From: Betaproteobacteria bacterium
GTDB lineage: Bacteria > Pseudomonadota > Gammaproteobacteria > Burkholderiales > SG8-41
NCBI GenBank assembly: GCA_016199545.1
Contig: JACQGN010000169.1
Coordinates: 1-36,065, forward strand
DNA: 36,065 nucleotides
Reading direction: 5' to 3'
Shown: in pieces, positions 1 through 13,600 of the stretch
How the letters are laid out: each line of letters starts with the position of its first letter
Numbering within the stretch: position 1 is the first letter of the stretch
Made by a program: the position numbers and the translations under genes
Notes under the pieces: generated by a model
What the model was told of the DNA's origin: nothing
Seen by the model: only the letters and a program-made list of their open reading frames with translations
Databases searched by the model: none

Positions 1-1
1 C

Positions 2-3000
2 GCGGGCAGTGGGACGAGCGTTGGTGGAGCGGTCGCGATCTCGGTGGTGGACAACGAGACCGAAGCCTCAGTGGGCACGGGCGCGGCGCTGAGTCTGTCG
101 GGGAATCTGAGCGCGATCGCGACGCATCACGGTGCGACGACGACCACGGCCGATGGCACGGCGACGGGCAGCACGGCGGTGGGTGCTTCGATCGCGTTGG
201 GCTTTGTGGACGACAGCGCGCTCTCCACGCTCGCGCGTGGGGTGACGGCGGGCGGTGCGATTGGGTTGGCTGCACACGGTGACGGGTCTTCTATTACCAC
301 GGCAAAAGCTTCGGCGGCAGGTGAGGCCAGTGGCGGTACGGCCGATGGACAGAAATCGTCGAAGACAAGTCAGGCGAACACCAAGTCGGGCAAGACCAAG
401 GGCACGACGCAGAGCGCGTCGAGCGACAGCGGGTCGGTGAGCGTAGGCGCAGCATTGGCCGTGAACGTCTCGAGCTCCACGGCGCGAGCCTCGGTCAACG
501 ATGGATTGACCGTTGTGGCCGGCAATCCAGGTGCCGGCGGTTTATCACTGCTCGCCTCCAACAACATGGACGCGAAGGCGATCGCCGACGGCAGCGCAAA
601 GACGACGAGCGGCGGAACAGCCGTGGGCGTCGCGGTGTCGATCAACGTGGCCAACATGACCAACGAAGCTATCGTAGGGGCCGGCACGACTGTCACGGCT
701 GACAGCCTGACGCTGAGCGCCATCATGAAAAACGTCAGCAGCAACGTGAAGCACGACTTCGAAGCGAAGTCGACATCGGGCGCCAGTGGCGGCGATGTGG
801 GCGTCGCCGGCTCTTTTGCGCTGAGTGTCGTACACACCGAGACCAATGCAGTATTCGGACGCGACCGCACGGATCAGCCAGGGTCGGGCGCTGCGAGCCT
901 CGCGCTGGATGGCGGCGCGGTCTCGATGACCGCGACCAATACGACGAAGTCGGACGTGACAGCCACGGCTGCGGCCGCGGGCGGCGGTTCGTCGACCGGT
1001 GTCGGCGCTTCCATCGCGCTCGGCATTCAGTTCAACAACACGGACGCCGGCATCGAGGACGGGCTCAACCACACCGTAAGTGGCACGGCGTCAAGTCTTC
1101 AGGCCGCGGCGACCGCCAACCACACGTTCACCACGGCGGCAACTGCGGGCGCCAAGGGCGGCACCGCGGTCGGCGGCGCGATTGCCATCGCGTACGTTGA
1201 GAATGTGACGCAAGCGGTCATAGGTTCGGGCGGCGGTGGCCTGGTCCTGACGGGCGGCACGCTGGGTGCGGTCGCCGACTACATCGGATCCACTGTCACG
1301 ACCGCAGATGCGAAAGCATCCGGCAGCACCGCAGTCGGTCTGACGATCGGTTTGAACATCGGGTTTGCCGACACCGATGCGAAAATCGCACGCAGCATCA
1401 CAGGTGCGGGCGCCGTGAACGTGCTTGCCGACGGCATCATGGTTTCGACGGTCGATGTAAGCGCGAGCGCCGGGGGCCAGTCGAGCGGTGGCGCCTCGTC
1501 GGATAGTGAAACGAGCAACAAGACAGGCGTTGCGCAAGGCAAAGGCGGCGGTTCAAAGGCGCCGACTCAGACCGGCTCCTCCTCTGTTGGAACCGCCAAC
1601 ACCAACTCGAATACACAGTCCGGGCAGGGCACTGGCAGCGGCGGTACGCAGGTAGCGGCAGCCGTCGCCGTCAACTACCTCGATGCCTCGACGGATGCGC
1701 TTATCGCCAATAACGTCACGATCGGCGCGAGCGGCGCGGTCAAAGTCGAAGTCACGACCCAAGTTACCGCGAAAGCCATCGCAGATGCGACTGCATTCGA
1801 CTCGAACGCCACGACCGGCGTTGCCGCGGCGGTGGGCCTTAATATCTCGGAAGTGGATGCCAAGGCCCGGATCGGAAATAACGCGAATGTCACCGGGAGC
1901 AGCGTGTCGGTGAAATCGGTGTTGCCGCTGAACGCTGAGCATTCGTATCAGGTCCGCGCGCTCGCGGGTGCCGCTTCGAAGGGCACGACGGTCGGCGGTT
2001 CCATCGCCGTCAATTATCTCGACAGCTCCAGCGTCGCTGAGATCGGCAACTTTGCTACGGTCACCGCGACGGGCGCCGGTGGTGTGTCCGTGATGGCCGA
2101 TAACTTCAACGAGATTCAAAACCTGGCCGGTGGCGCGGCGCTCAGCGTCAGCAGCAGCGCAGGCGTCGGCATCGCCGTCGCGGTCAATATCGTCAACACG
2201 CTCGAAACGAAAGCCACGATTGGCAGCGACTCGACGATCAATGCCAACAATGGTCCAGTCAAGGTGGCCGCGGACGCAAGCCTCGTGCCATTCACGGAGA
2301 ACTTCGACCTTGCCGGGCTGGGCTCAGTGCCACTCAGCTTCACGAACTTCGCGGCCGGTGTCGCTGCCTCGAGCGGCGGTTCGGCGATTGGCGGCTCGGC
2401 GAGCGTGAACGTGATGTTCATACGCACGACCGCCTCGGTCGGCGCGAACACGGCCATAAACGCCGGCGGCGACATCGACGTCACGGCGGACGACGTCATG
2501 ACGTTGTTCACGGCGGCCGGCGGCATCGGTTTGTCGGGCGGCAATGCCGGCGTCGGCATCGGCATCGACGTCAACGTGATCGATCGCGAGACCAAGGCCA
2601 CGATCGGCGCATCCGCCGACCTGATCACGACCGGCGGCGACATCGAAGTCAGTGCGGATTCGGACGACGACATCACCTCCATTGCCGTGACATTCGGAGT
2701 AAGCACGAGCGGCTCGGGCGTATCGGGATCAATCGGCGTCCTCGTTCTGCTGACCGATACGCTGACGACGGTAAGTGACGGAACGAGCTTGAATCGCACG
2801 CGGCTCGATGCCGGCGGCGACGTGACTGTCCGCGCCGAGGGCGACGCCGACGTGTTCATGCTGGCGGGCGGGCTGGCCTACGGCAATAGCGCCGGCATTG
2901 GTATCGCGAGCACGGTGTTCGTACACACGGACAACGTGATCGCGTCGATTGGAACCTTCGGCGATGTGACGACCGGCGGCGCAATCGGGCTTAACGTCGA

Positions 3001-6000
3001 ATCCACTTCGGTTGATGACGTCCTGCTGATTGCGGCGGCGGGCGGCGTGACGGGCGGCAGCGTGGGCGTGGGTGGCTCGGTGATTGTTTCGGTGATGACC
3101 GAGACGACCAAGGCGACGGTTGGGTCCTCCACCACCGTGACGGCGACCGACATTGGTAGCGATGCGCCGGGCGCACGCGTTTATGCCGACAGCGACACGG
3201 ATATCCTCGCGGTGGCGGGCGCCATCGGCGCCGCGGCGGGCTCGGCGGGCATCGGCGCGGGCGTAAACGTCCACACGCTGACCAAGACAACCGAGGCGCA
3301 TATCGCCTCGAGCGCCAACGTTGAGGCTGAGGGCAACGTGACCGTCGAGGCGGTTAGCGACGAGGTGATGAAGACCTTCTCGCTCGCTGCCGGAGGGGGC
3401 AGTTCGATCGGTGTCGGCATTTCGGCCGATGTCTACGTCTTCGACCTGACGACGCGGGCCTACATCGGCAACAGCGCCATCGTGCGTACCGAGGGCAGCG
3501 TGCTCGTGCAGGCACGCGACGAAACCGAGGCCGACCTGATCGTCGGCGGCGCCTCGGTCGGCGGCACCGGCGGCGTCAGCGCTGCCGTAGGCGTGGTGGT
3601 GATCGACAAGATTGTCGATGCCTACATCGGCACGAGCGCGCATGTGACGGGCGAAGGTCATGACGCGGTCTCGGCGCGTACCGGCAAGTTTGTGGCCGGC
3701 GTGGGCAGTGTCAAGAGTGGCGTCTCCGAAAGCGACCTGTCGCTTTCGGGTGGTGCGCAGCCTGATGCGGCCGACCTCGAGGTGGGCACGCCCGCAGGCG
3801 TCGGGATGACCGACAAGGATGCCGACAACGACGGCACCGACGACGTCTCGGACGCTCCCGGCCTCTCGGCCGAGCAGACGTCCGAGGCCGCGGTCAATGC
3901 GAATTTCCGCGGCGTGGCGGTTTCGGCCTCGTCGAAGGACGATGTGGAATCGATGTCTTTCAGCCTCGCGGCGGGCGGCACTTTCGGCGTCGGCGTGGCT
4001 GCGGCGGTGAACGTGGTCGATGTCGACACCACGGCGACCATCGGTCAGTTCGCGCAGATCAACCAGAGCGTGACCGGATCGGCGAATACGGGCCAATCGG
4101 TCCTGATCGCCGCGGCGAGCGACTTCAACCACGTGGGTATCGGCGTCGGCGCGGCCGTCGGCGGGTCGGCGGGCGTGGCGCCGGGCGTGGACGTCTCGGT
4201 CGTCGAGGTCACGACGAAGGCGCAGCTCGGCGCGAGCACGACGGTCGACGCGCGCGACGACGTCGCAGTGATCGCCACTGCCGAGGAAAGCTTCCTGATC
4301 ATCGCCGCGGGTATCGCGGCCAGCGGCGCCTTTGCGCTCGGCGGCGGCGTGAGCGTAATCACGGTGAATGACGAGACGTTGGCTTCGATCGGCGACAGCG
4401 CAGATGTCGAGGCCGGCGGCGACGTCGCGGTTCTCGCCGAAGACGACAGCACGGTGACCATCATCACCGGCGGCGTGGGCATCGGGATTGGCGGCGCAGG
4501 CATCGGCGCCTCGGTCGGCATCGGCCTCTTCGACAAGACGACCGATGCGATCATCGGCGCCAACGCCATCATCAACGCCAAGGGTGCCGGTACGGGCTAC
4601 GACGAGATCCTGAACGGCGACGTCGGCGGCGACGGCAGCTTCACGCGCGGCACGGCGCATGGCGTAATCGTGCAGGCCGACAGTACGGAATCCTTCACCA
4701 ACGTCTCCTTCGCGGGGGCGGGGGGCGTCTACGCCGGCATCGCGGGCGCCATCGGCGTGACCGTGATCGACAGCGACACCACGGCGCAGATCGGCGACAA
4801 CGCCCAGATCAACCAGGGCAGCGGCAACTACGCGGTCCTGGCGAACGGGGTCGGCCCGGACCAGGGCGTCTGGGTCGGCGCCTCGAACCGCGTTGAGCTG
4901 CTGCAGCTCTCGATCGGCATCGCGGGCGGCATCGCCGGCATCGCCGGGGCGATCTCGATTGGAAGCATCGCCAACGACGTGAACGCCACGATCGGCACGG
5001 GAGCCGATGTGCGGGCGCGCAGCATGGTCGAGGTCAACGCGCTGTCCGACAAGTCGCTCGACGGCTTCACGCTGTCGGGCGCGGGCGGGCTCGTGGGGCT
5101 CGGCGCCTCGGTCTCGGTCTACTCGCTCGGCAGCACGTTCGATGCCGGGTACGAGGACAACGAAGGCAACTCCGACGACGCGATCGAAGGCGACGGCACG
5201 GGCGACGGCCAGAACACCGCCGATGGCGAGGCCAACGCGCAGGCAAACGCCTCGTCCGGCCAGGTCGGCGGCAGCATCGGCGAGATGCAGGGCGAGGCCG
5301 CGGCCCCGGATCCTGGCACCAGCACCAAGGATTCCCGCGCCAACGCGGGCTTCGGCCTGGCGCAGGGCAAGCTGACCAGCGGCAGCGCAACGACTTCCGG
5401 CAAGCTCGGCCTCCTGACGGCCGATCCCGGCGAGCCCGGCGTGATCGCCGAGGTCAAAGCGGGCGGCTCGATCGTCACCGCGGGCAGCGTCGGCGTTGCG
5501 GCGCACGAGACCATCGAGGCCGATATGGTTTCGGGCCAGCTTGCGGTGGGCGCCGTGGGCGCCGGCGCGGCGGTCTCGATCCTGAACCTGTCGTCGAACG
5601 TGCAGGCACGGCTCGGCGGCAGCGTGACGGCGGCGGGCGCGGTCAATGTCACGGCGAACGGCAAGCGTGTTGCCGACATGCTGACGATCGGCCTCCAGGC
5701 CGGGTTCGTCGGCGTCGGCGCCGCGGTGAGCGTGCTGAGCGACAACTCAGTGCAGGGCGCCGAGGTGCTCGGCGGCGCCTCGATCGACGACGCCTCTTCA
5801 GTGCTCGTCAAGGCGACGAACACCCAGGACCTCACGGCCAACACCTATACGCTGCAGGGTGGGGTGGTGGCACTTGGGGTGAACTTCACCCGGATCAGCG
5901 CCGACGACGGCGATGCCAGCACGCTCGATACTTACGCGACCATCGGCAACGGCGCCGACATAGGCGAGACGCAGTCGGTCGGCACCGTCACGGTAGAGGC

Positions 6001-7625
6001 GACCTCGACAATCGATGCGTATGCCGAGACGGTCGGCGTCGCGATCGGCCTCGTGGCGGGTGGGTTCAACTTCAGCTTCATCGACGTGACGCCGCAGGTT
6101 AAGGCCTCGATCGGCAACAACGTCGAGATGGATACGACTGGCCTGGTTGCGCTGCGCGCCACCACGGACCACGACGCGAACTCGCGCCTGATCGGCGCGA
6201 GCGTGGGCGCGGTGGGCGTGGGCGTCAGCCTCGCCAAAGCGACGATCGGCACGGCAGTCACCGCCTCGATCGGCAGCGGGTTCGAGGCCTCGCTCGGGGG
6301 GCTGGAACTGCTCGCCTCCCACAACTGGGGCACCACCAACCGCGGGGCGCATGCCTATGCGGTTGCGGCCGGCGGTGGGATCGTCAGCGGCCAGGGCGCG
6401 GTGCCGACCGCGAATGCCAACGCCACCGTCTCGGCCACGATCGGCGCGGGCGGCAACATCAGCGCGAATTCGGGCAACATCAGCGTCACCTCGAGACTAC
6501 GGAATTTCGCCGAGGCCGATGCGCTCGCTGTCTCGATCGGCATTGCGGGCGTGGGCGCGAGCATTGCGCACGCGAATGCCAACGGCTCGGTCACGGCCGA
6601 TGTCGACGGCAACATCACCGGCGGCAACAACCTCGACGTGAAGGCGATGGGCGACAACAAGGCCCGCGCGCAGGCCGATGCCGCGACCGGCGGTCTGATC
6701 GCGGTCACGGTGCCGATCGCCTCGGCGGTCGCCTCGCCGACCTTGACGGCACGGCTCGACGGCGGCGCGAACATCCAGGGCGCGCTCGTGGTCGAGGCCA
6801 ATTCCGAAGGCGAGGCCAAGGCCGAGACCTTAAGCATCACGGGCGGCCTCGCAGGCATCGGCTCGATGACCACGGAGGCGACCGTTTCGCCGGTGCTGAT
6901 CTCGGCCATCGGCGGCGGCACGATCGTCGCCAACAGCGTCGCGGTGCGCGCCCGGCACAACTTCAACACGACCAAGGAGGCGCTGGCCAGGACCAAGGCC
7001 GCGGGCTTCACGGCGGTTGGCGTACAGGTGAACGATGCCGAGGCGACCGCGAAGGCGAATCTAGACAGCTACATCGAAGGCGGCACCAAGGTCACCGCAC
7101 CCAATGGCGTGACCATCAGCGCCACCGGACAGAACAAGGCCACGGCGCGCACGGACGGGCTGAACGTTGGCATTCTCGTCGCGGTGGGCGTTACCGATGC
7201 GACCGCCGAGGCGAGTGGCACCGCCAAGGCGGGCATCCGCGACTCCGCGTCGCTGCCCGCAACCCCGGCCTATACGATCGGCGGACTCAACATCGATGCC
7301 ACCTCGCAGGATACGGCGAGCGCAACGGTGATCACCGCTGGCGGCGGCATCGTTTCGGTGGCTGACAACGACGCCGTCGCGAAGGCCAACCCGGTCGTCG
7401 ACGCCTATATCGGCGCGAACACCTCGATCCTTGCTACGGGCAACATTTCGGTCGCGGCGCTGGCCCGGCCCGAGGCCGACGGCAAGACCTCGGGCACGAG
7501 CGGCGGCCTGGTCGACGTCGGCGCCGCGCTGTCCGATGTCGACGTGAACCCGATGGTCACCGCCTCGATCAAATCGGCGTCGGTGATCGATACTACGGGC
7601 AGCGTGACGGTGAAGGCCGAGGCGT
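2..7625 (+). repeat. Beta-solenoid repeat region of the giant protein
   Basis: About 40 degenerate units of roughly 55-65 residues follow the pattern T.A.IG..A.V.A.G.V.V.A followed by a hydrophobic Gly/Ala stretch ending in G.G.SV.V. Adjacent units at about 4018, 4203, 4363 and 4530 show the spacing. The pattern resembles repeats in large bacterial filamentous adhesins and leukotoxin-like beta-strand proteins and suggests a right-handed beta-helix. Copies are diverged in both protein and DNA, so this is an old array and not a recent amplification. Hydrophilic inserts interrupt it near 302-440, 1470-1660, 3700-3915 and 5143-5370. Confidence 0.8.
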
Positions 7626-10600
7626 TGCCGCAGTCGAACAACGTACCGAATTACCAGATCATCCTCGCCAGCCAGACCGAGGACACGATCACCGTCACGA
7701 GCCACGGGCTCGAGACCGGCGACGTGGTGGAGTACGATGCCGACGGTAACCCAAACACCACCGGCGGCACCCCGATCTCGGGCCTGTCGGGCGTGATCGG
7801 CGAGATCCGCGAGAACGACGACGGCTCGACGACGACGGTATTTGTCAATCGCACCTACGGCGTGATCCGGATCGACGACAACACCGTCGCCTTCGGCAAT
7901 GAGTTCGCCGGCAACGTGATCGACACCGACACCGAGATCATCACCTTCGGCCAGGCGCACAACTTCATCTCCGGCGACCGGGTGAAATATTACAAGGCGC
8001 CGGGCACGGTTACCGACGTGAGCGGGCTGAACACCGCCGCGACATACTTCGTCCTGGTGGTCGACGATCTCAGCATCAAGCTGGTCGACACTCAAGACAA
8101 GGCGCTGAACCCGCAGAACAACTTCAAGTCGTTCACACCGACCAACGTCGTCGACGGCACGGATACGATCACGCTCCCCAACGTCACGGACCTTGCCGTT
8201 GGCGACGCCGTCACCTACGACGCGCCCGACGCGACGACCTTCTTCAGCCGCCAGGTCGACGTAACCATCGGCGCGCCCAATCCGGACGGATCGGCCAACC
8301 TCACCGACAACGCCGCCGCCAACAACATCCACTTTGTCAACGATAACGGGGTTTCCACCGCGCACGGCTTCGTGGAGGGCGAGCACGTCGTCTACAACGT
8401 CGAGGCCATCAGCGGCGCGGTTATCCCGATCGGCGGGTTGACGGACGGCGTCACCTACCGCGTCCATGTCATCAACTCCACCACCATCCAGCTCAAGCGC
8501 AACGACGTCATCGCCGAGGAAGTACATTTCGTCTACGACGACGGCACGCAGCGGATCGTCCGCACCGACGGCGAAAGCTGGACCGCCAACGGCTTCGGCG
8601 TCGGCGATTCCTTGATCGTGACCGGCGTCGGCGACAACAACGGCACCTACACGATCACGGCCGCGAGCGGGGCTACCCTGACGCTTTCGGCAGCGCCGGA
8701 CTTCAAGGCGACGCGCGTCAACGACGACATGGACTTCATCCGTGGCGCGGCCGCAGGGGACAAGGACCAGATCAAGTGGGACGACGGCAACTGGACCAGC
8801 GAAGGCTTCGTCGCCGGGATGGTGATCACGGTCACCAATGCAGGCGCGAACAATGGCAGCTATACGATTGACAGCGTCTCGACTTCGACGCTCACCCTCA
8901 CGTCCAGCCAGGTCGTGGTGAATGCGACCAATGATCCTTCGACTGTCGAGCGCAGTGCCGTTACCAAGACCTTCGACCAGGATGTCATCGCGCTGGCGCC
9001 GGTCAAGACCACGGTTCCTGGCAATCCCCCGAATGTCCCGGACGACATCCACTCGCTGATCAACGCCAAGAACCTGCCGATTGGCGGGCTCGAGGACGGC
9101 AAGACCTATTATGTCCGCACGATCTCGGGCAACGACATCACGCTGAAGGACGCCCCCGCGGGCGCCCTTGTCGTGCTGACGCCGACCAGCATCCCCGCAG
9201 GGTCGGGCTATGCGGCCCACAAGCTCGGCGAGCTCGCGGTCGACATCTCGGCGGGCTCCTCCTCCGACAGCTATCAGCTCCGCATCGACATCACCGGCGC
9301 GACGATCATCGGCACGCAGACGCTGCTCGCGCCGGGCGGCGTGTCGCTGGCCGTCATCGCGCCGCAGGCGGGCGACGGCGTCTCGTCGACTTACGCCAAG
9401 GGCGTCAGCGGCTCGTTCATCGGGGTGAGCGCGCACACCGCCCGAGTCGACATGAACCCGACGGTGAACGCCGACATCTCGGCCGGACAGGTCCTCGCCG
9501 GGGGGGACGTCAGCATCATCACCAACGCCGAGACCGACGCCAAGGGATACGCATCGAACGGCGCGGGCGCGTTTATCGCCGTGGGCGAGGCGTTCGTGAT
9601 TTCGAACCAGAAGCTGACGAGCCTTGCTTCGGTCGGCGGCGGCACGATCATCACCGCGGGCAACAACTTTCTCATCGATTCCGAATCGCGCGGCAATGCG
9701 ACGCTGTCGACCACAACCAAGACGGGCGGCTTCGTGGGACTCGCCGAGGCGACCACGAACTCGGACATGGACTTCGAGACGAAATCGACCATCGGGGCCA
9801 ACGCCGTGATCCTTGCGGGCGACCTCGCACGGCTCTACACGACGAGCCGGGTGCGGGGCGATGCCAAGGCCAACGCCACCGGCGTGGGCCTGGGCGGCGA
9901 CGGCACCGCGACCGCGCGCTTCACCACCAACAACTCGATCTCCGAAGTCCGGCTCGGCAGCGGCGCGATCCTAGAGGCGAACCGTTCAGTGCTGGAGGCT
10001 TACGTCCAGAACTCGAACATCGCTTCCGACAGCGACGGCCGCGGCGGCGGCTTCTACAGCGAGGGCGAGGCCGATAGCCGCTCGACGCTCGAAGCCAACA
10101 CCCTCGTTGCCATCGAGAGTAATGCCGAACTGACTGGCTGGGAGGGCGTGGACCTCATTGCCATCAATCGCAACAATACTATCAAGACAGACGCCTATTC
10201 ACGGTCGAGCGGCCTGTTCGGCCATGTTGATTCCGATGCCTTCTCGACCGCGGATCTCGATGCCCGCGTGAGCGGCGCGGGCGGTGCGCTTGTCACGGCG
10301 GGACCGCGCGATCCGGGCGACAGCGAACTGTCGCAGTTCGACTATGCCGAAGAGCCTCCGGGCGAACAGCGGCTGGCGTTCTTCGCGCAGGCGACGAACA
10401 CGGACACCAGTACGCCGAACAACGCGCGCGTCTCCAAGCGCTCGCTCGCCGGGGGCGGCGCCGCCGACGGCGCCACCCGCATCCTGACCGACGAAATCGC
10501 GTTCTCGAGCAACGTGCTGATCCTCTCGGGCCGCTCGCCCGAGCTGGTGGTCAAGAAGATCGTCGTGTCCCCGAACGCCGAGATCGAGGAGGCCGTGAAC

Positions 10601-13600
10601 GTCACGGTCAACGACACCTCCGGCGGCGGCGGCGCGAACGAGGGCACGGGCGACACGATCTTGAGCGCCAAGGTCATCGTCAACGACATCGTGAATCCCG
10701 GCCCGGGCGACGTGGCCTTCGTCTCGTCCACGATTTCGGGCTCCACCGGCACCTGGACCTTCCGCGAGACGCTGCAGCGGATCGAGATCCTGAACAAGTC
10801 CGACAAGACGATCCAGATCAACGACATCGACGTCACCGCCGACCGGCAGCCCCTGGTCACGCTCAACCCGTTCTCGGGCTCGGGCGCGGCCAACCGCACG
10901 CTCACATTCGACATCGAGGCTGACGTCGCGCCGACGCTGATCGAGATCACCAATACCGGCGCGGGCGACATCGAGCTCAACGGCTTCATCAACAACCCGA
11001 TCGGCATCACCTCGATCGTGAATACGCAGGCCTCGGTGCTGGCGACGCAGTCGCGTCCGACCTCGCTCGTACGCAGTCACACGCTGAACATCGACGCGGC
11101 CATGAACGTGGGCTCGCTCGCGAACCGCGTGGTGGCAGACATCGTCGACGCCGACGGCATCCCGGAAAGCTTCGAGTTCCGCACGGCCCAGGTGAGCGGC
11201 ACCTCCGACCGCATCTTCGTGGGCCTGGGCGCCAAGTTCTACACCGGCCAGCTGGTGCGCTACGACGCCGCCTCCACCGTGATCGGCGGCCTGACCGATC
11301 TCGGCTACTACTACGTCACCATGGCGGGCGATGGCCAGTCGCTCACGCTCTCGCTCACCGAGGGCGGCCCGGCGATCAACCTCTCCACCTCCGGCGCGCT
11401 TACCGACACCCACACCTTGACCGGGGCCGAGACCTTCACCGTCGACGCGGGCGACGACATCTTCCTCGATGTCAAGGCGCTGCTGCGCCAGGACATCGTT
11501 GTCGGCTATGTTGTGAACGTCGACCGCATCGCCGCGGGCGACGACATCGATGTGCTCCTGCGGCCGAGCGTCGTGCAGATGGGCGAAGGCCAGTCGGGCG
11601 GCGTGCGTGTGAAGTACACGAACAACCAGAACCAGGTCTTCCACACCTTCTTCGATACGCCGCTGGGACAGTTGCCCGTGGGCGTGAGCCGCGGCGTCTA
11701 CGCCACCGGCACCACTGAAATCGACTCCACCTACGACTTCCGCGGCATCAACCCCGCTAATGGCGTCCGCCAACTGGCCGGCCTGATCTCTGGTCTCGAC
11801 ACGATCACCGGTGACATCAAGGTGGTCGCCGCCGAAAGCGACCCGTCCGACACCACAATCAACGTGCTCGGCATCACCGAGGTGACGCAAACCGGCGAGG
11901 CGGCGGGCGAAGGCCACATCACCGTTCTCACCAACGGCTATATCGCGCTGACCGAGAAGACCGGCGACATGCGGGTGGAGAGCATCAAGTCGACCAATTC
12001 CGACGTGCTCCTCTATTCGCCGCGGATGATCATCGACGCGCTCAACGATTCCGGCACGACGGCCGTTCCTGTCGTCGCGGCCGACGTCTCGGGCGTGAAC
12101 ATCACGATGGTTGCCGGCACCGGTCTCGTGAATCCTAATCATGCTGACGTCGCCAGCCAAGTTGCTAACCCGACGCGCAACATCAGCAGCCCGCTACGCG
12201 GCGGAATCGGCACGCCCACGAACTTCCTTGAGATCGATGTCGATATCGTCGGCAACCTCGTCCTGACGACCGGTGTGCTTCAGGCCTACGACATCACGAC
12301 GACCGATGAAACCGACGGCATCTTCCTCGACGAGGTCATCGGCGACCTTCACGTCCACACGGTGCAGACGCTGCGCGACGTCTCGTTGCGGACCACCGGC
12401 GGCTCGGGTTCGATCCTGGACGCTCTCGACGACGATGCGGCCAACGTCATCGGTCAGACGATCGACCTCGACGCGCATGGAGCCGGCTCGGATATCGGTG
12501 AGTTCGCCGACGATCTGGAAATCAACTCGCGGGTCGGCTCGCCGGCCGACGTGGATGACGTCGGCCTCGAAGCCACCGACAACATCTACGTCACCGAGAC
12601 CGAGGGCAATCTGCGCCTGGTCCTGGCCCACACCTACGACGGCGATATCCGGTTGACGGTCCGGGAGTCGGCAATTCTCGGCGAGGACCTGGTGCTTCTC
12701 GAAAATGGCGACGTGTTGTTCGCCGAAGACGATGCGCCCTTCGCGGACGACGGATCGTTGCCGGGCAACCATGACGACTCGCCGCGGTTCGTGGCCAACG
12801 GCCAGGTTTTTGCCGAGCAGGGCGCGGTGCTGTTGCTGGTCGGCGACAACGTGACGCTGCACCAGAACAGCCAGATTCTCGCCGCCGAGGGTATCCAGAT
12901 CTACGGCGACGTCTCGGCGACGAACGGCGTCATCGACCCGCTCGCCAACCTCGATGTGGGCTTCGGCACCAACATGGTGCTGCGCGGCCGCATCATCGCG
13001 GGCGCCGATGTGACTGCCGGCAGCCAGGTGGGCGGCGATCCGCTCGGCAGCGCGATTGCGACCGTAACCGCGCCCGAGCACCTGACCGAGATCTTCGGCA
13101 ATGTCGACGTCGACACGATCCAGTTCGGCGATCCGACGGGCGCGGGCGGAACCAACACTCAGGGCAGCCCCGGCTACGTCTTCCTCGGCTCCAAGACCAG
13201 GGCCTATGGCAGCCAGGACCTCGACGCCAACAACGCCGACGGCGAAGACCGCTACATCGTCTATTACCTGCAGGACACCGAAACCCAGACCTCGCCCAAC
13301 AAGACGACAGTCGCCGAGCATACGCTCACCCTCGACGGTGTCTCGGAAAGCGACGACTACAAGGTCTATACGCTCGGCTCCAACAATCCGGGCCTGGGCG
13401 ATGCTGGCACGGACTTCAACCGCAACTACGTCATCAACGTGCTCGACACCGGACTGTCCAATGACGGCGTCGACGAGCTGACGATCTTCGGCTTCGATGG
13501 GGCCCTGAACGGCCTCGACATCGACGGCAACAAGCCGATCGACGACATCTTCCTGCTGCGCGCGGCGACGGAGCTGCCGGGCGAGACGGCGGACCGGCCG

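Noticed and set aside
2729-5506. A 925-codon open frame on the minus strand inside the giant gene, and many similar long antisense frames
   Set aside because: They are products of the GC-rich, repetitive coding strand. Their translations are Arg/His/Asp-rich with no domain pattern, and the plus-strand frame is clearly the coding one.
2-7625. A recent tandem duplication or CRISPR-like array in the repetitive DNA
   Set aside because: Units vary in length and share little exact DNA identity. There are no constant direct repeats with unique spacers; the repetition is at protein level.
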